This document shows, in pieces, positions 30,105-41,864 of a DNA stretch of 64,000 nucleotides (position 1 is the stretch's first letter; every line of letters begins with the position of its first letter). Below the pieces are notes generated by a model, which was not told the DNA's origin, made no database searches, and saw only the letters and a list, made by a program, of their open reading frames with translations. The stretch covers positions 27,065,056 to 27,129,055 of the forward strand of contig OX463844.1 of NCBI GenBank assembly GCA_949825065.1, in the 5' to 3' direction. The stretch comes from Odontocerum albicorne (lineage: Eukaryota; Arthropoda; Insecta; Trichoptera; Odontoceridae). The translations under genes and the position numbers were made by a program.

Positions 30105-30290
30105 ATGACAGCCTCTCTGGCCTAGTTGTTAAAATCCTTACTTTAGAACCCGGGAGTCTCGGGTTCAAATGTTGACGGAATCCAAAAGAACAATTTCAGA
30201 TTTCATACAAAACTTTTTTCCAACTGCGCGCCGCGCCGATTGGATTTGAAAAAAAAATGTCACTGGGCAATAAGCCCGTCAAGTTGTGGA
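30105..30290 (+). mobile_element. tRNA-derived SINE copy
   Basis: tRNA-like head with an A-box-like tctggcctagttgttaaaat and a B box (gggttcaaatg). The two acceptor arms do not pair, so it is a SINE head and not a tRNA gene. The head matches the complement of 53222-53296. Confidence 0.6.
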
Positions 30291-30294
30291 GTAT

Positions 30295-31005
30295 TTTACA
30301 AATGTGTAATACGCTACTAAGGTTGTTAAAATACAAAAATATTATTTAATTTTTTTCATAAATTTTGAATTTCTAAAAATTTTATTTTAATCTTCAATTT
30401 TTTTATTTCTAATTATACAATATATATTTTTTTAAATAAATAAATTTTTATCAAGATTATTTATTTTATTGTAATTTTATTTGAAAATTAAAATGTTGTT
30501 CTCCAAATATACGAGTAGTTCCGTGCTAAAGAAATTATTAACCTGATTTATATTTTCATCATTTTATTTTACTTATTTTAAAATTACTTTAAATATACTT
30601 GCGATGTTATGTTACTATACAAAACATGATATTTTCGAGCATTTCTAAAAGCCTTAGATAATAAAATTTTGATAATTTATCACGCTATCAAGATAGCGTA
30701 CATATATCTCTGCCAATTCGCAAATGAATTGGTTTACTAATACCTCGCTCGGGTTAAATAAAATATGATATATACACATATAGACGTTTTTCTGTTTATA
30801 TCCAAAAGTACTGAACAAAAATATATTTTTATTGTTCAGACGGGCGTAACCATAATCGTATGAATTTCACAGAAGGGATTAAAAAGTAATGAACTTGCTA
30901 ATCAAAACTGCGTATTAGTTCAGGAAAACATTTTATCAAAGGTTCCGGCTTTTACTTCATTAAGAATACTTAATAATAAATTACTTTCTTTTCCCACTAA
31001 TTTCA
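30295..31005. other. no gene; dispersed repeat at the end
   Basis: Very AT-rich. The last ~70 bp (ttatcaaaggttccggcttt to taataaattactttc) resemble 37907-37980, marking a dispersed repeat that flanks two different TA-inserting elements. Confidence 0.4.
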
Positions 31006-31009
31006 TATA

Positions 31010-34000
31010 CAGGTTGTCTCGTGCCTCGACGTCAAGCTGATGTCGGTTGAGAGTTAAAAAAATCTTTGCAAAAGCCTTATACTTTTCAAGTTATAGGCAT
31101 TTCTTTGAAAATTGGGAAAGTAGCTACCCTGTGCCAAATGCTTATATGCTGTGACTACAAATTGCCATATTTTATTATTTTAATGGTTGTATCGCAATCC
31201 TAAATAACCCAGCTATTAGTCGGAGTCCGATATAAAACAAAAAAAAACCTGAACGTTCGAAAAAAAAATTGTTTTTGTCCGATCATAAAAATTAATATTT
31301 TTTATCAGCTAACTTTAACTCACCATACTGTAAAAATAATGTACTACGTTAACCTGACAAGTTACATTAAAAGATGGCCTGTTTAGTCAGAATTTCAAAA
31401 TGGTACAATACATACCTACTACTCCTTTGAAAATAATTTTTAAAAAAAATTTCCGTACATAAAAAGTAATTTCCGTACAATATAAAATCATCATTAAATA
31501 CGGAAATTATTTTTTTAAAATTATTTTTAAAGAAGTAGTAGATATGTATTGTACTATGTTGAAATTCTGACTAAATAGGCCATCTTTTGATGGAACTTGC
31601 TAGGTTAGCGCAGTACATTATTTTTGCAGTATGATGAGTTAAAGTTAGCTGATAAAAAATATTAATTTTTTACTCCGCCTCCGTACTAGATGAATGCCCT
31701 TTATCGAATGACGGAGCCGGTCCCAAGCCCGGATAAAGGAGGAGGGACTCTTTTCCGAATGTCCTTCCTTTCCCTGTAAATCCCCCCCCCCCCCCCCCGT
31801 TTCAATCCTCTACTTGCTCATTTTAGTTTTGCCCCATCCCTATCCATAATGGCACCCAACATGTCGGTGTGCTCCGATCGTCCCACCTCGGTATGCCATC
31901 GGATTCAGTGCAGGGGTGTGGCCGGTGAGTTTGCCGGTGTGCAACGGCTCACTCACTTAAAACAAACTCCATGGCACGGCTTCGCTTTCCAACAGAGCGA
32001 GCAAAACCAAACGCAAAAGCCTCACAACGATGAGACTGTCGGCGGTGGGGGCAGGCCAGGCAGGCTGGAAGCCCTAAGCCCGGCGTCTAGCATGTCGAGC
32101 GGCCTGTGTTCGATGATCGTCTCCCCGGCGGGATTGAGGTGCAGCACTAGGATTCAGCAGCGGCACAGGTGAAGGAGCAATCCTATTCAGGAACCGTTTT
32201 GCTCCCCCTCGAACGAGGGAAGGGGCTAGAAAAGGTGCCCTAAAAATAACCTTCCCTCTTTTTTCTCTGCCTGGGGGATCACGCCCAGGGGATCGGCCAC
32301 ACTAGTGGTTGCAAAAACAAAATTAGCGGTGGATCAAATATTCGAGGACTTAGGCTTGCAACATGGAATGTGAGGACACTGATGAACCGCGAATCAAGTG
32401 AACGACCTGAGCGCAGAACCGCTTTTGTTGCGAATGAGCTGGCGAGATACAATATCGACATTGCTGCATTGTCGGAAACTCGCTTTGCTAGAGAGGGGCA
32501 AATTGTGGAAACAGCTAGTGAGTATACTTTCTTTTGGAAGGGTAAACACCTACAGGAGCCGCGTATACATGGAGTTAGCTTTGCTGTAAAAACTAGAATA
32601 GCTCGGGAACTTGCCTAACTACCCGTAGGTCATTCTGAACGTCGAATGACCCTGACGATGCCGATATCCAAAGACAGAAACCTGGTTTTGGTCAGTGCAT
32701 GTGCTCCAACCCTGATTGCATCAGATGCTGAGAAGGATAATTCCTACTCTGGTCTGGATCGGGTTCTATCATCAATAAGGAAAACTGATCATACTGGGTG
32801 ACTTGAATGCGCGTGTTGGCATCGACCATGGGATTTGGAGGGGGGTACTTGGTAGACATGGAGTTGGAAAGGTCAACTCAAATGGAGTTCTGTTGTTCAC
32901 AAAATATACTGAGCATGAACTTGTGATTACAAATACGCTATTCCAACTAAAAGATAAGTACAAAACCACTTGGCAGCATCCACGCTCCAAACATTGGCAC
33001 TTGATCGATTTTGTGATAACTCGGTAATGCGACCGCGGGGATATCAGTATGACTAGAGTGAGGCGAGGTGCCGACTGTTGGACTGATCACAGAATGGTGG
33101 TTGCAGATGTAACCATGACCATCAGGTTCAGGAGGCGCATGATCCAGTCCGATATCAGGAAACTCAATACGGCAGGTCTGAAGGGTGACCCAGTTCGACA
33201 GCGGCTTTGTGCGGTTGTTTCTGAGGGTATTGATGTCGGGTTGGATCGTGGTACTACGAGTTCTCAGTGTGACAGTCTCAACCGAATTCTGTATCGGTCG
33301 TCTGTGGAAGTCTGTGACACGGTTACTAGAAGACAGTCGGACTGGTTCCAGGACAATAGCGAAGATATATCCTTGTCGATTGATGAGAAAAGGAAAGCAT
33401 TTGCTCGTTACCTGCAGAATTCTAATTCCCAGGACTTCAAGGAGACATGCCGAGCCAAGAAGGCAGCTGTACAGAGACGCACACAAGAACTTAAGAATGG
33501 CTGGTGGCGAATGAAGACAAGGGAAATGCAGTAACTTGCGGATATTAAAAAGCAAAGAGGTTTTTTGAGGCTCTGAAGGTTGTGTATGGCACTAGGAACT
33601 GTGCAGTCTTGCCTATATAGAGCAAAGATGGAAATATTATGACTGGCGAAGAGGAAATAAGAAACCGGTGGAAGGAATATTACGCTGACCTGCTAAACCA
33701 AAGTCGCCTAGCTAATAAAAAATATAATTTTTTTATGGTCGGACAAAAACAATTTTTTTTTTCGAACGTGTAGTTTTTTTGTTTTATATCGGACTCGGAC
33801 TAGTAGCAGGGTTATCTACGATTGCGATACAACCATTTAAAATATGACAATTTGTAGTCACAGCATATAAACATTTGGCGCAGGGTAGCTACTTTCACAT
33901 TTTTCATAGAAATGCCTATAACTCGAAAAGTATGAGGCTTTTGAAATAATTTTTTTTAACCCTGAACCGTCATAAGATGGTTTTTTTCTCGATACCGGCT

Positions 34001-34025
34001 TGACGTTGAAGTACGGGACATCCTG
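31010..34025. mobile_element. ~980-bp snap-back palindrome split by a LINE
   Basis: The left half 31010-31480 is repeated in reverse complement by 31497-31670 plus about 33735-34025, so without the inserted LINE the element is one long hairpin of about 470 bp per arm. Ends are CAGGTTGTCTCGTGCC and GTACGGGACATCCTG, next to TA on the left and TG/TA on the right. These resemble the ends of the DD41D mariner at 37321 (CAGGCTGTCGC, GACACCCTG), suggesting mobilisation by such a transposase. No own gene. Confidence 0.85.
31671..33710 (+). pseudogene. LINE with endonuclease domain, 3' truncated
   Basis: GC-richer block with a 17-C run (31782-31798) in its leader. ORF pieces: LRLATWNVRTLMNRESSERP and DIAALSETRFAREG (32350-32617); LGDLNARVGIDHGIWRGVLG and HLIDFVITR (32800-33027); DCWTDHRMVVADV and a linker up to KTREMQ (33049-33534). 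These are the Asn, Glu, Asp-Asn and Asp-His boxes of AP-type endonucleases in LINEs. Stops break it and the reverse transcriptase is missing. Flanked by imperfect ~23-bp duplications (gctgataaaaaatattaatt / gctaataaaaaatataattt). Confidence 0.85.
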
Positions 34026-34029
34026 TGTA

Positions 34030-34765
34030 TAGGTAATATAACTATAATATGCGTTTCTACCCACTTTCTCGTGGATCTCTTTAACCGGGATGACGAGAGC
34101 AATGTAAAACATCTAGCCTGTGTCATATTTCATCGTATCATATAATTAAGGTTATGTGTAAATAAATTAATTATTTAAATACCTACCTCTAATGCCCATA
34201 CTAATAATTGTCTAGATCTTGAGCTTTCCGGATGACTTTTCCCCAAACCGATTGGCCGTCTCCTCCCAGTCTCCTATCACTCTCGGTCTCCTCAGATCCT
34301 GCTACGTTAAATAAATATCTGCATCGATGTCAAGTGACTTCTTCCAACTATTTTAATGAAATTAGTTTAACGATATTTTTTTTGTAAATAGCTTTATGAA
34401 TATCTGATGTTTGTTTTATTTTTACTAATGGCATTAAATAACTAATGTTTCGAAATTCTTAATTTAATGTCATATATTTTTTTAAACGTATTTGAAATTT
34501 GAACCACTCGATAATATGGTTAGCAATTTCTGAAAAGTGGCTACGGAATAGACAACCATCACGTTATTGTATTCTGTAGTACTAATGTTGATCTATGTCA
34601 TTCCAATACTTTCACAAGCACATTCTATTTTATGTGAGCATTGCACTCGTTTCAAACCGGGATTATTCCACCTCAAGAGACATTCTTGATAGGAGATAGA
34701 AAAATGTTGCGCTGTTATACAAAGAATTAAGTTACTTTAATAACAAAATACATATTCGTCTCGCC
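34030..34765. other. no gene recognised
   Basis: AT-rich intergenic DNA; the open frame ending at 33858 overlaps the palindrome arm and is not a gene. Confidence 0.4.
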
Positions 34766-34769
34766 ATCT

Positions 34770-35030
34770 CCCAGTCTAGGTAAGCAGACATTATAGAGTG
34801 CTAGACTTATCTATTTCGACCAACATGCTTCGTTTCTTCCACATCCATACACCTTCTCATACAATTCCTACGATTTTTCTGACTTTATCCTTCTTTCAAA
34901 ATATTATTCGCTTGATCCAATCATACTTTCCTTCGTCTTTTTCTAGCGCGCCTTCTACTCACATTTGCACTACATATTTGTTTTGTTAGTCTTTCTTTAT
35001 TAATTCGTTCTACATGCCCAAACCATTTAA
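34770..35030 (-). mobile_element. LINE fragment (family A)
   Basis: Antisense RT tail, very like 10205-10450: ttctttcaaaatattattcg, cttgatccaatcatactttc, ctcacatttgcactacatat, ttgttttgttagtctttct. Confidence 0.65.
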
Positions 35031-35039
35031 ACAACAAAA

Positions 35040-35360
35040 TAATTTCCCGTTTAGAAAAATATAATTCAATTTTAAATAACACGTTTAATCACGAGTTAGA
35101 TAACTCAGATAAAAGATGACGAAACGGATATGTTTTAATTTGGAAATATGTCACACTTGGATAATTTATGATAAGTAAAAGTGAAATTGGTTACCCATTC
35201 AAATTAAGCATTTAACATCCAAAAGTGCTTTTAACTATATAAATACCATATGACACTCCTTAGCTTATGGGGGATACTTGACAATACACGATGAAAAAAG
35301 GAATGATCGAATAAGGAACTGTTTCTTAGATACAGATGTTTTATGAATTAAGAAACTAAT
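35040..35360. other. no gene recognised
   Basis: AT-rich intergenic DNA without a supported feature. Confidence 0.4.
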
Positions 35361-35365
35361 CGTTC

Positions 35366-35461
35366 GATGGTTTCAACACATTGATATAGTGAGTTTCGAT
35401 GGTTTAAACACATTGAGATAGTGAGTTTCGGTGGTTTAAATACATTGAGATAGTGAGTTTC
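35366..35461. repeat. three 32-bp tandem units
   Basis: gatggtttcaacacattgat...agtgagtttc repeated three times with a few substitutions. Confidence 0.93.
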
Positions 35462-35469
35462 GCAATGCT

Positions 35470-35995
35470 AACAAAAACAAATATTGGAGTCGTTACAATT
35501 GAAATTGGGCTCCTTCGGGTGTCAAACGAAGAAAATCGATATATTTTCCATAGAAGCTTATTAAAACAATACTTACTTCGAAAATTATGTTCAATTGTAT
35601 GATTTTGTGAGCCCTTCTTTTTATTGACTAATAATTTTAATTATAGAGGTAAGATTCTCGTGCGATTTGAAAATATTTTTAGATTTTACTGAATTTGATT
35701 TCCAACGTTTCATTTGACTAAATTTATTTAATTTATTAATTAATACATGACAACACATTTTATGAATGCATAATTTATGAACAAACAACAGGCTATTTAA
35801 TGTGAACATACACTTTTAACGGATCTGGGTTGGTTGGCTTTCATTTATCGTGTCCCCAGTAAACTAGGCTTTTTCCTGTATCTTACTGAGGATAATTTGA
35901 ATGAAATTTTAAAAAAATTACGTGTCAATGGATAATAATTTCATGGGTGTAGTTTATTTTCAACATAAAAATACAACATAAACAAATATTAATTT
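35470..35995. other. no gene recognised
   Basis: AT-rich intergenic DNA. Confidence 0.4.
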
Positions 35996-35999
35996 TACG

Positions 36000-36130
36000 T
36001 AACTTGCACACTTCAGAGTATTATTACCAGATGAACTCTTAAATCAGAATGGGGCTCATTTTTGTTGCACTATCAGGAATCGAACCTGAATCCCCGGCTG
36101 ATCGGCTAGCGTGTTACCAACTAGGCTTCA
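36000..36130 (-). mobile_element. tRNA-derived SINE copy
   Basis: On the minus strand: a head with GAAGCCTAGTTGGTAACACG and B box GGTTCGATTCC, then a body with GATTTAAGAGTTCATC. Truncated after about 120 bp. Confidence 0.65.
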
Positions 36131-36234
36131 AAGGTCACTCTGTCAATGATTTTAATGGAGAGAAGACGGGTTTATTAAGATGAAGAAAGGAATAAATTTG
36201 TGATTCAGACATAGTGAAAAGGGTTTCTAGGAGA

Positions 36235-36490
36235 CATCTTTGGCTTCGGTCGCATTAATCGAGCCTTCGGATTTAAAACCACTGGAGTAGGCACGGAGCT
36301 TCTTATTCGTAATCGCACGTAGCAATAGTGCCACACGTGATAAGACCTCAATACTCACACTAGTGCGTGTGAGTATTGTTAACAGACGAATTATTTTGTC
36401 AAACTGGGACCTTTTTTATATTTTTTTTCCGAGTACCATCAGGAATTGAACCTCTAAGGATTTGCCAACTAGTTTGTCGTCCCAATGATT
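36235..36490 (-). mobile_element. tRNA-derived SINE copy
   Basis: Minus strand: decayed head (GAGGTTCAATTCCTGATGGT), body with CCCAGTTTGACAAAATAATT, a CACACTAGTG inverted repeat, and CCGTGCCTACTCCAGTGGTT. The same order is seen at 44880 and 40125. Confidence 0.65.
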
Positions 36491-36494
36491 GAAA

Positions 36495-37295
36495 GGGGGA
36501 GAAGATGTAGTTAATAAGATGAAAAAAGGAACAGTTATTGATGAAAAGAAAATTATGGGTCAAATGATAACTTAACGACACTTGGATCAACCTCTATACC
36601 GATACATAAGTGAGTCAGTGTAGAGGTAGATCAATGTAAATAAATCAAGTGGACCATATTTTGAAATATAAGATATAAGCATGAACAATATAACATTATA
36701 TTAAGAGGGAAACCAATTAAACTCATATTTTAGTGTTTATTGTTTTATTTACAAATAAATTATGTATAACAAGACTCTTATTTTTTATTTCATAAACTTA
36801 ATTTAATCCGGCGAGAGAGCTTTTAAAAAATGTTCGAAATGGAATAACGCGGAAACTTGTTTTACAATACATACAATCCAATTTCTATTGCGTTGTTTTA
36901 ACATCGAAATCATTCTAAGAGCGCATCGATTTAACTATAGCACCTCTCAACCTTTTCTCCTCAAAGATATTGTATTTATTTATTTAATATATTACAATTG
37001 CTATGTACTCGTATTTATTACGAGTAAGTGTACCATATATGATATGCCAATTCAAAAAAGAACAACGAAGGAGTTACATTTCGTTGTTTAAAATAAATTC
37101 CAATTCGTGTCACATATTTTTCTTCAAATAAACTACTGCAGTAATCTGTGTTTTGAAATGTCTATGGTATATATTAGTCTATTAATATTCGAAATTAAGG
37201 TGTGGGCACAAAAACGGTTGGGTTTGGGCTGTCTATGTTGGGTTTCTGCTCTTTACACTGGAGTAATGCTTGATTAGTGAGTGTCGTACTAAATC
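36495..37295. other. no gene recognised
   Basis: AT-rich intergenic DNA. Two footprint words lie 13 bp apart (37006 and 37019). Confidence 0.4.
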
Positions 37296-37320
37296 AGCAC
37301 ACACCTTTTGATAGCATCTA

Positions 37321-37808
37321 CAGGCTGTCGCAAAAAAGTATCCCCACTTTAATAGCTGGTAACTTACTGATTTTTGTTTTGTTTTAGATTTAACCGTTGA
37401 GAAATAATGGCTGAAAGCAGACTTAGTTTTGAACTAAGAAAGTTTATTTTGAAGTGCTACTGGAAGTACGAAAACGCGACAGTAGACTTTTTCTTTCGGG
37501 GATTTCTCAAGAATAAAGTTTATGCTAAAAAACCTGAAACCAGTGATGAATTACGAGTAGCCATTGAAAGAGAATGTGCCCAAATACCAAATTAAATAAT
37601 TATCGATGCCTGTGATTTTGCTGCTTCGCGTTGCCAGCAATGTCTAGACAAGAATGGTCATCAGTTTGAAAACAGGCGCTAAGTATAAAAAAATACATTT
37701 AACATATATAGTTTATTTTCAACGTTGAAAGGGAATTGTATGCTAATAACATAAATACAGACATTATAATAATTAAAATTGTGGATATTTGTTTTTGATG
37801 ACACCCTG
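37321..37808 (+). mobile_element. internally deleted DD41D-type mariner (488 bp)
   Basis: Flanked by TA (37319-37320, 37809-37810); ends CAGGCTGTCGCAAAAAAGTA and TTTTTGATGACACCCTG. The sole frame is a fusion of the N-terminus and C-terminus of a transposase, so most of the gene was deleted. The flanks match an uninterrupted paralogue at 38585-38705, which fixes the boundaries. Confidence 0.85.
37407..37682 (+). pseudogene. transposase remnant: N-terminus fused to C-terminus
   Basis: Starts MAESRLSFELRKFILKCYWK, the N-terminal HTH of the DD41D/DUF4817-type transposases, then jumps at about residue 25 to FRGFLKNKVYAKKPETSDEL, which follows the last catalytic Asp in these proteins (WGYLKDKVYxxKPxT). 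A TAA after residue 62 is followed in frame by IDACDFAASRCQQCLDKNGH, the expected end. All catalytic Asp residues are gone. Confidence 0.85.
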
Positions 37809-37810
37809 TA

Positions 37811-38580
37811 TTTTAAATTATTTCTTGTGAAACATATATTAACATACGAGTTTTTTTTCTTGTATTACTTTATATTGGCTATCAATAAACGAAATTATTA
37901 TTTTATCAAAGATTTCGGCTTTAACTTTATGGAACTCTATATTAGAATATTAAACAATAAATTACTTTGTTATTCCACTAATAATATTAATTCCCGCTAC
38001 TCATGTTTCTTTTTCCTATCCCGAGGTTCTCTGCAGGTGGAATTAAGCCTCGGGATAGGAGGAAGATACACGTGTAGAACGGATTAATATAATAAATTAG
38101 TGAAATAACAAAGTTATTATTATTATTTAATTTTGAAATCTTTTAATCATATCTCAATTATTAAAAATTATTCATCAACTCATTTTCAGCATACGTAATG
38201 TTTTATATAGTTTATTTCCATAAAGCATTTATTCATCCATTGTAGAAATACTTGCGATGAAGTAAAAAATATGAAAGTAATTTATCTAATAATTAATTTC
38301 ATAACAAATAAGAATTAACTCTCAGCCTTTGGAAATAGCGACAACTTAAATTAAGCTTGCACAATACTTCAAACAGCGACTAAAAACATTTTATATACAC
38401 TCAATGATTCTTGATTCGTCATTAATTTAATATAATATAATATATAAATTGTGATTAAAATGCTCAGTAACTTCTGTTTTATAAACCCTAACATGTTAAC
38501 AAATTGAAAAATATTTTAACATAAACAATCGCTGTGATGCAGTCGGATTTCTTTGCATAATTTGTCATAAAAGATGAGCC
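37811..38580. other. no gene; dispersed repeat and hairpin
   Basis: 37855-37925 matches 38660-38705 (tttttcttgtatt, aataaacgaaattatta), and 37907-37980 matches the sequence left of the palindrome at 31010. Frames of 76-102 aa here are AT-rich accidents. Confidence 0.5.
38014..38060. repeat. hairpin with 13-bp perfect arms
   Basis: tcctatcccgagg and its complement cctcgggatagga flank a ~20-nt loop; GC-rich against an AT-rich background. Confidence 0.8.
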
Positions 38581-38584
38581 CAGA

Positions 38585-38705
38585 CCTTTTGATAGCATCC
38601 GATTTAAATTGTTTTGTTTGTGAATCGTGTGAAACGTATATGTATATAAGTGTTTAGTGTTTTTTCTTGTATTGCTTCTTTGGCAATGAATAAACGAAAT
38701 TATTA
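38585..38705. repeat. empty-site paralogue of the DD41D insertion
   Basis: cttttgatagcatcc-gatttaaattgtttt here corresponds to cttttgatagcatc-TA-[element]-TA-ttttaaattattt around 37310-37825; both continue to tttttcttgtatt and aataaacgaaattatta. Confidence 0.8.
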
Positions 38706-38709
38706 TAAT

Positions 38710-39110
38710 TATTTCCAATATTGATGCTAGCTAAAAGATTCACTAATTTAACTGTTGTAAATGTTCAGTCCTTAATATGTAAATCTGGATTGATACACAT
38801 TTTGTTAGATTAAGGTTAGACCGATAATTATTTCAAAGACAAAAATTTCTTTGGTAAAGTCACAGAGTGTTTTTTTAACTCTCATAGTGAATTAAAAAAC
38901 CACAGGTCATTTTTTGGCAACTCAAAATTGAAACACGAGAACACAATTGAAGAAAATTTTTACCTTTATATTTGAGTAAACCGCAGAGATGATATCACAC
39001 ATTGAATTTGATGGTTGAAATTCTGTTCCAGCCTTCTTACATAAGGGGAAAATTCGAGTCAAATTTTGTTATTTTACGAAAACCACTTTGCACTGTAATT
39101 CTAGAAAAAA
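38710..39110. other. 3' flank of Osiris-like gene
   Basis: AT-rich; no AATAAA exactly placed downstream of the stop that I can confirm. Confidence 0.3.
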
Positions 39111-39114
39111 TATG

Positions 39115-41860
39115 TTACAATTGCGTCAAATAAGATCCATATTCCTCCATACTGCCTCCATGGTAACCATAGTGAATATTAGCTATCTTCTCTTCACTCC
39201 TACTCTTGAAAGCATTGCTGGTCCTCAGCGCGTTGAAAGCTAGGAGTATCAAAGCCAGTTTGCCCACCATGAGAGATTTAATAAGCATCATCTTTAGGGT
39301 GCTGAGGAACATCGGCACGATAGCTGACTGAATAAGGAATGGCAGAATAAATAGAGGAAGGATTCTCTTCATTAACTTTTTGTTCTTTTTTCTTCCTTCA
39401 ACTCCATCTTCTCCTCCTAGAACAAAACAATGAACTCATAATATACGATTATTCATTCAGTCGTATGATAGGTACTCCTCAATATACCAACAATAGCGAT
39501 CCTAACATATTGAAAACGATAGCCAGGAGACAAAAATAGAAGACAGCCCTGCCTTTGTAACCGTTAATCAAACCTCTGAGTTTAATACCAACTAATGAAT
39601 AGTGAGTTACGTGCCTGGATTAGGTACGTACCTCACCATTTTTTGTCATACATTAATTACTAGACTCCAAGATGAAATAGCAATCGTAATATAACCCCAC
39701 AGACTTTAAAGTAAATAAAAACATATGTACTGCTCTTAAAATAAAAAAAATAGTTCTCTAAAAATCAAGAAGTAAAATATTTTACAATAATTAAACAAGG
39801 TACTTGCTCGAGTCACGATAATTATGGTTAATTTTTTTATTATTTTATTTGAATCTTTTTTAGTCGTCATCACACTCAAAATTTTCATTTTTATGTTTGG
39901 AATTGTTTATCTGTGTTCCCCGACCTCTGGTATAGACGAACTCTTAACCAAACTTTGATTTTTTCATTGATATTTACTGGAAATCAAACCCAAAATCACC
40001 TGGTGAAAGACAAGCGTCATACCAATTTGCGTACGAATTCTCTCATGTTGTGTATGTTTATAAAAATTAATTGCAAACACCTAACATTTGAATATTTTAA
40101 TATGTTATTTGAATATTGTTGACGACCAGTTGGTAAGACGTTTCTCACCCTGGAGATTCGGATTCGATTCTCGGTGATACTAAAACAATGAGCCGAGCCT
40201 GGTAAAGTAGTTCAATTCAAGTCTCAATACTTGAGCACGAGTACTAGTGTTATTGTCTCTTGACATGCACTAGTATAACCAGCACGTGCAAGGACGCATC
40301 GTCAGTTCCGTGTTTACCCCAGTGGTTTTCAACCCAAAGACTTTATTATTGAGGCCGAGGACAATGTTATCTTCCGTCCACGCTCTTCAATATGTTGAAG
40401 GGTACAATACGAATGTAAACAATAATAGAGTGGACTTTTAATGTTAGAAAGAGGGCACGGCACTTCCGTGGCTCAAGTTGATAGAACCCTTGTTTCCCTC
40501 AGAAACTTCAGATTTGAAAGTTTTCAAAAAACAAAACGGGGTTGTGTCTGGTTTAAAAACAAAACAATTATACACAATAAATTACTTGAGCTGGTTAATT
40601 TCAAGAACAATTTTTTTTAAATGTGAAAATTTACCATTATTATAAATAAAAACTGAAAAATATAAGTCACTGATAATAGATATATAAATTTTAATAATGA
40701 CAGTAAATATTTAACTTGTAAAGTGCAGTTTTGTAATAAAATGCAACCTTAGTACGTTTCTTTCATTATATATTATATTAAAACACAGTTTCTAAGTGCC
40801 ACCAAATAAATGTAGGGTAAATTAGGTTTTAATGTAAAGATTAAAACCAAAACATCAAAAATGAATATCAATTATACCATTCACCAGCCCATTGCCACCA
40901 GCGATACTACCTTTAATAGTAGGGTTGAATATTTTCACATTTCCTCACTTCAACTTTCAATTGATATATGTAAGGGCTGAAAATATAACTTTAAAAACTG
41001 TTTTACTTAGAGAATATTATAAGAAAAAGTTTTTTTAATGCATATAACATGTTATAATAAGAATATTAAAAAAATAAAGTTGAACGTATCGAAAGTGTGT
41101 CATTCCTTAACAATAGATTCTTACAAAAAGGAAAATACAACCAAGTTAAGAAGTTTTATGATAATTTTGTCATAAAATAGTTCAAGTAAGTTTGCTATGC
41201 AGAAAATTTCTGGTTCAGAATCCGCGATGAGTTGCCACCCTTGGATAACACGAACATTTTTCATCTATTCTTCAGAAGTATTAAAATATCAATGACCTCT
41301 GTTTTATCATTCGTTTGTATGGAACTCATCCGCGGTGGTGATACGATATGTTGAAGAATGTGGCCAGGAGACAGCATTAGGATATAATTTTTTTAAGACA
41401 GCATTAGGAAATAAATTGCTAAGTGTTAGCAATACTACTCGTAATACACAGAGAAAGTAACAATTTAAACGCCGTTTATTTTTTTATTGTAAAACCCCTT
41501 TTTGACGAACCCGACTGGCTCATTTTACCAGTAACTCGGAACTCGTAACTCTCGGGTGGAAGTCACATTAATTCTTAAAAATATATTGTGATTACCTTGA
41601 ATCATATTCTTGAATTTGGGAACATCCATCTTGAAATTAACAATAGTACTTCTATTATTTTGTTCGGGCAAATAACTCATATAAACTCCATCAATTAGTT
41701 CGATAGTTCCTGAGTTTTGCTCTTCACTATTCACTCCGGATCCATGTACGAGTATTTTTTTTGAACTTTCTTGGTCATTTTTGAAATTTCCGTTACAAAT
41801 AAAAACATTGAAACTCAACAAAACGACAAGTATTTGATACAATTTGTGTTCAACTTTCAT
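39115..41860 (-). CDS. secreted Osiris-like (DUF1676) protein, two exons
   Basis: Exon 1 41860-41596 (ATG 41860, donor TTCAAG|GTAATC, phase 1) and exon 2 39416-39115 (acceptor TTCTAG|GAGGAG) join in phase to 188 aa. Residues 1-24 are a signal peptide (YQILVVLLSFNVFICNG). Then a polar region, a basic GRKKNKKLMKR, and a long hydrophobic block (ILPLFILPFLIQSAIVPMFL, then a second with GKLALILLAFNALR), and a Tyr/Gly tail (IHYGYHGGSMEEYGSYL). Signal peptide, GRKKKK then Leu-rich hydrophobic domain is the layout of insect Osiris proteins, which act in cuticle-secreting cells. Family call is by architecture only. A footprint word (41747-41754) lies in frame in exon 1 and encodes the Leu-Val of KKILVHG. 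Confidence 0.6.
39420..39920. other. intron of Osiris-like gene
   Basis: AT-rich intron sequence; nothing named in this part. Confidence 0.4.
39925..40020 (-). mobile_element. SINE fragment
   Basis: gacgaactcttaaccaaact joined to a decayed tRNA-like head (gaaatcaaacccaaaatcac), the same order as the other minus-strand copies. Inside the Osiris-like intron. Confidence 0.5.
40125..40410 (+). mobile_element. tRNA-derived SINE copy, nearly full length
   Basis: Head gaccagttggtaagacgttt with B box ggattcgattctcgg, a body with tgagcacgagtactagtg, then cgtgtttaccccagtggttt, gaggccgaggacaatgttat and ttcaatatgttgaag. The same end (complement) is seen at 44890-44960, so this is the fullest plus-strand copy. 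Inside the Osiris-like intron. Confidence 0.7.
40600..41590. other. intron, nothing else recognised
   Basis: AT-rich intron. A partial SINE tail may lie near 41330-41390 (cgcggtggtgatacgatatg, ttgaagaatgtggcc). Footprint word at 41436. Confidence 0.4.
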
Positions 41861-41864
41861 TTTG

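Noticed and set aside
33858..34112. 84-aa minus frame
   Set aside because: Overlaps the right arm of the long palindrome; it is repeat sequence.
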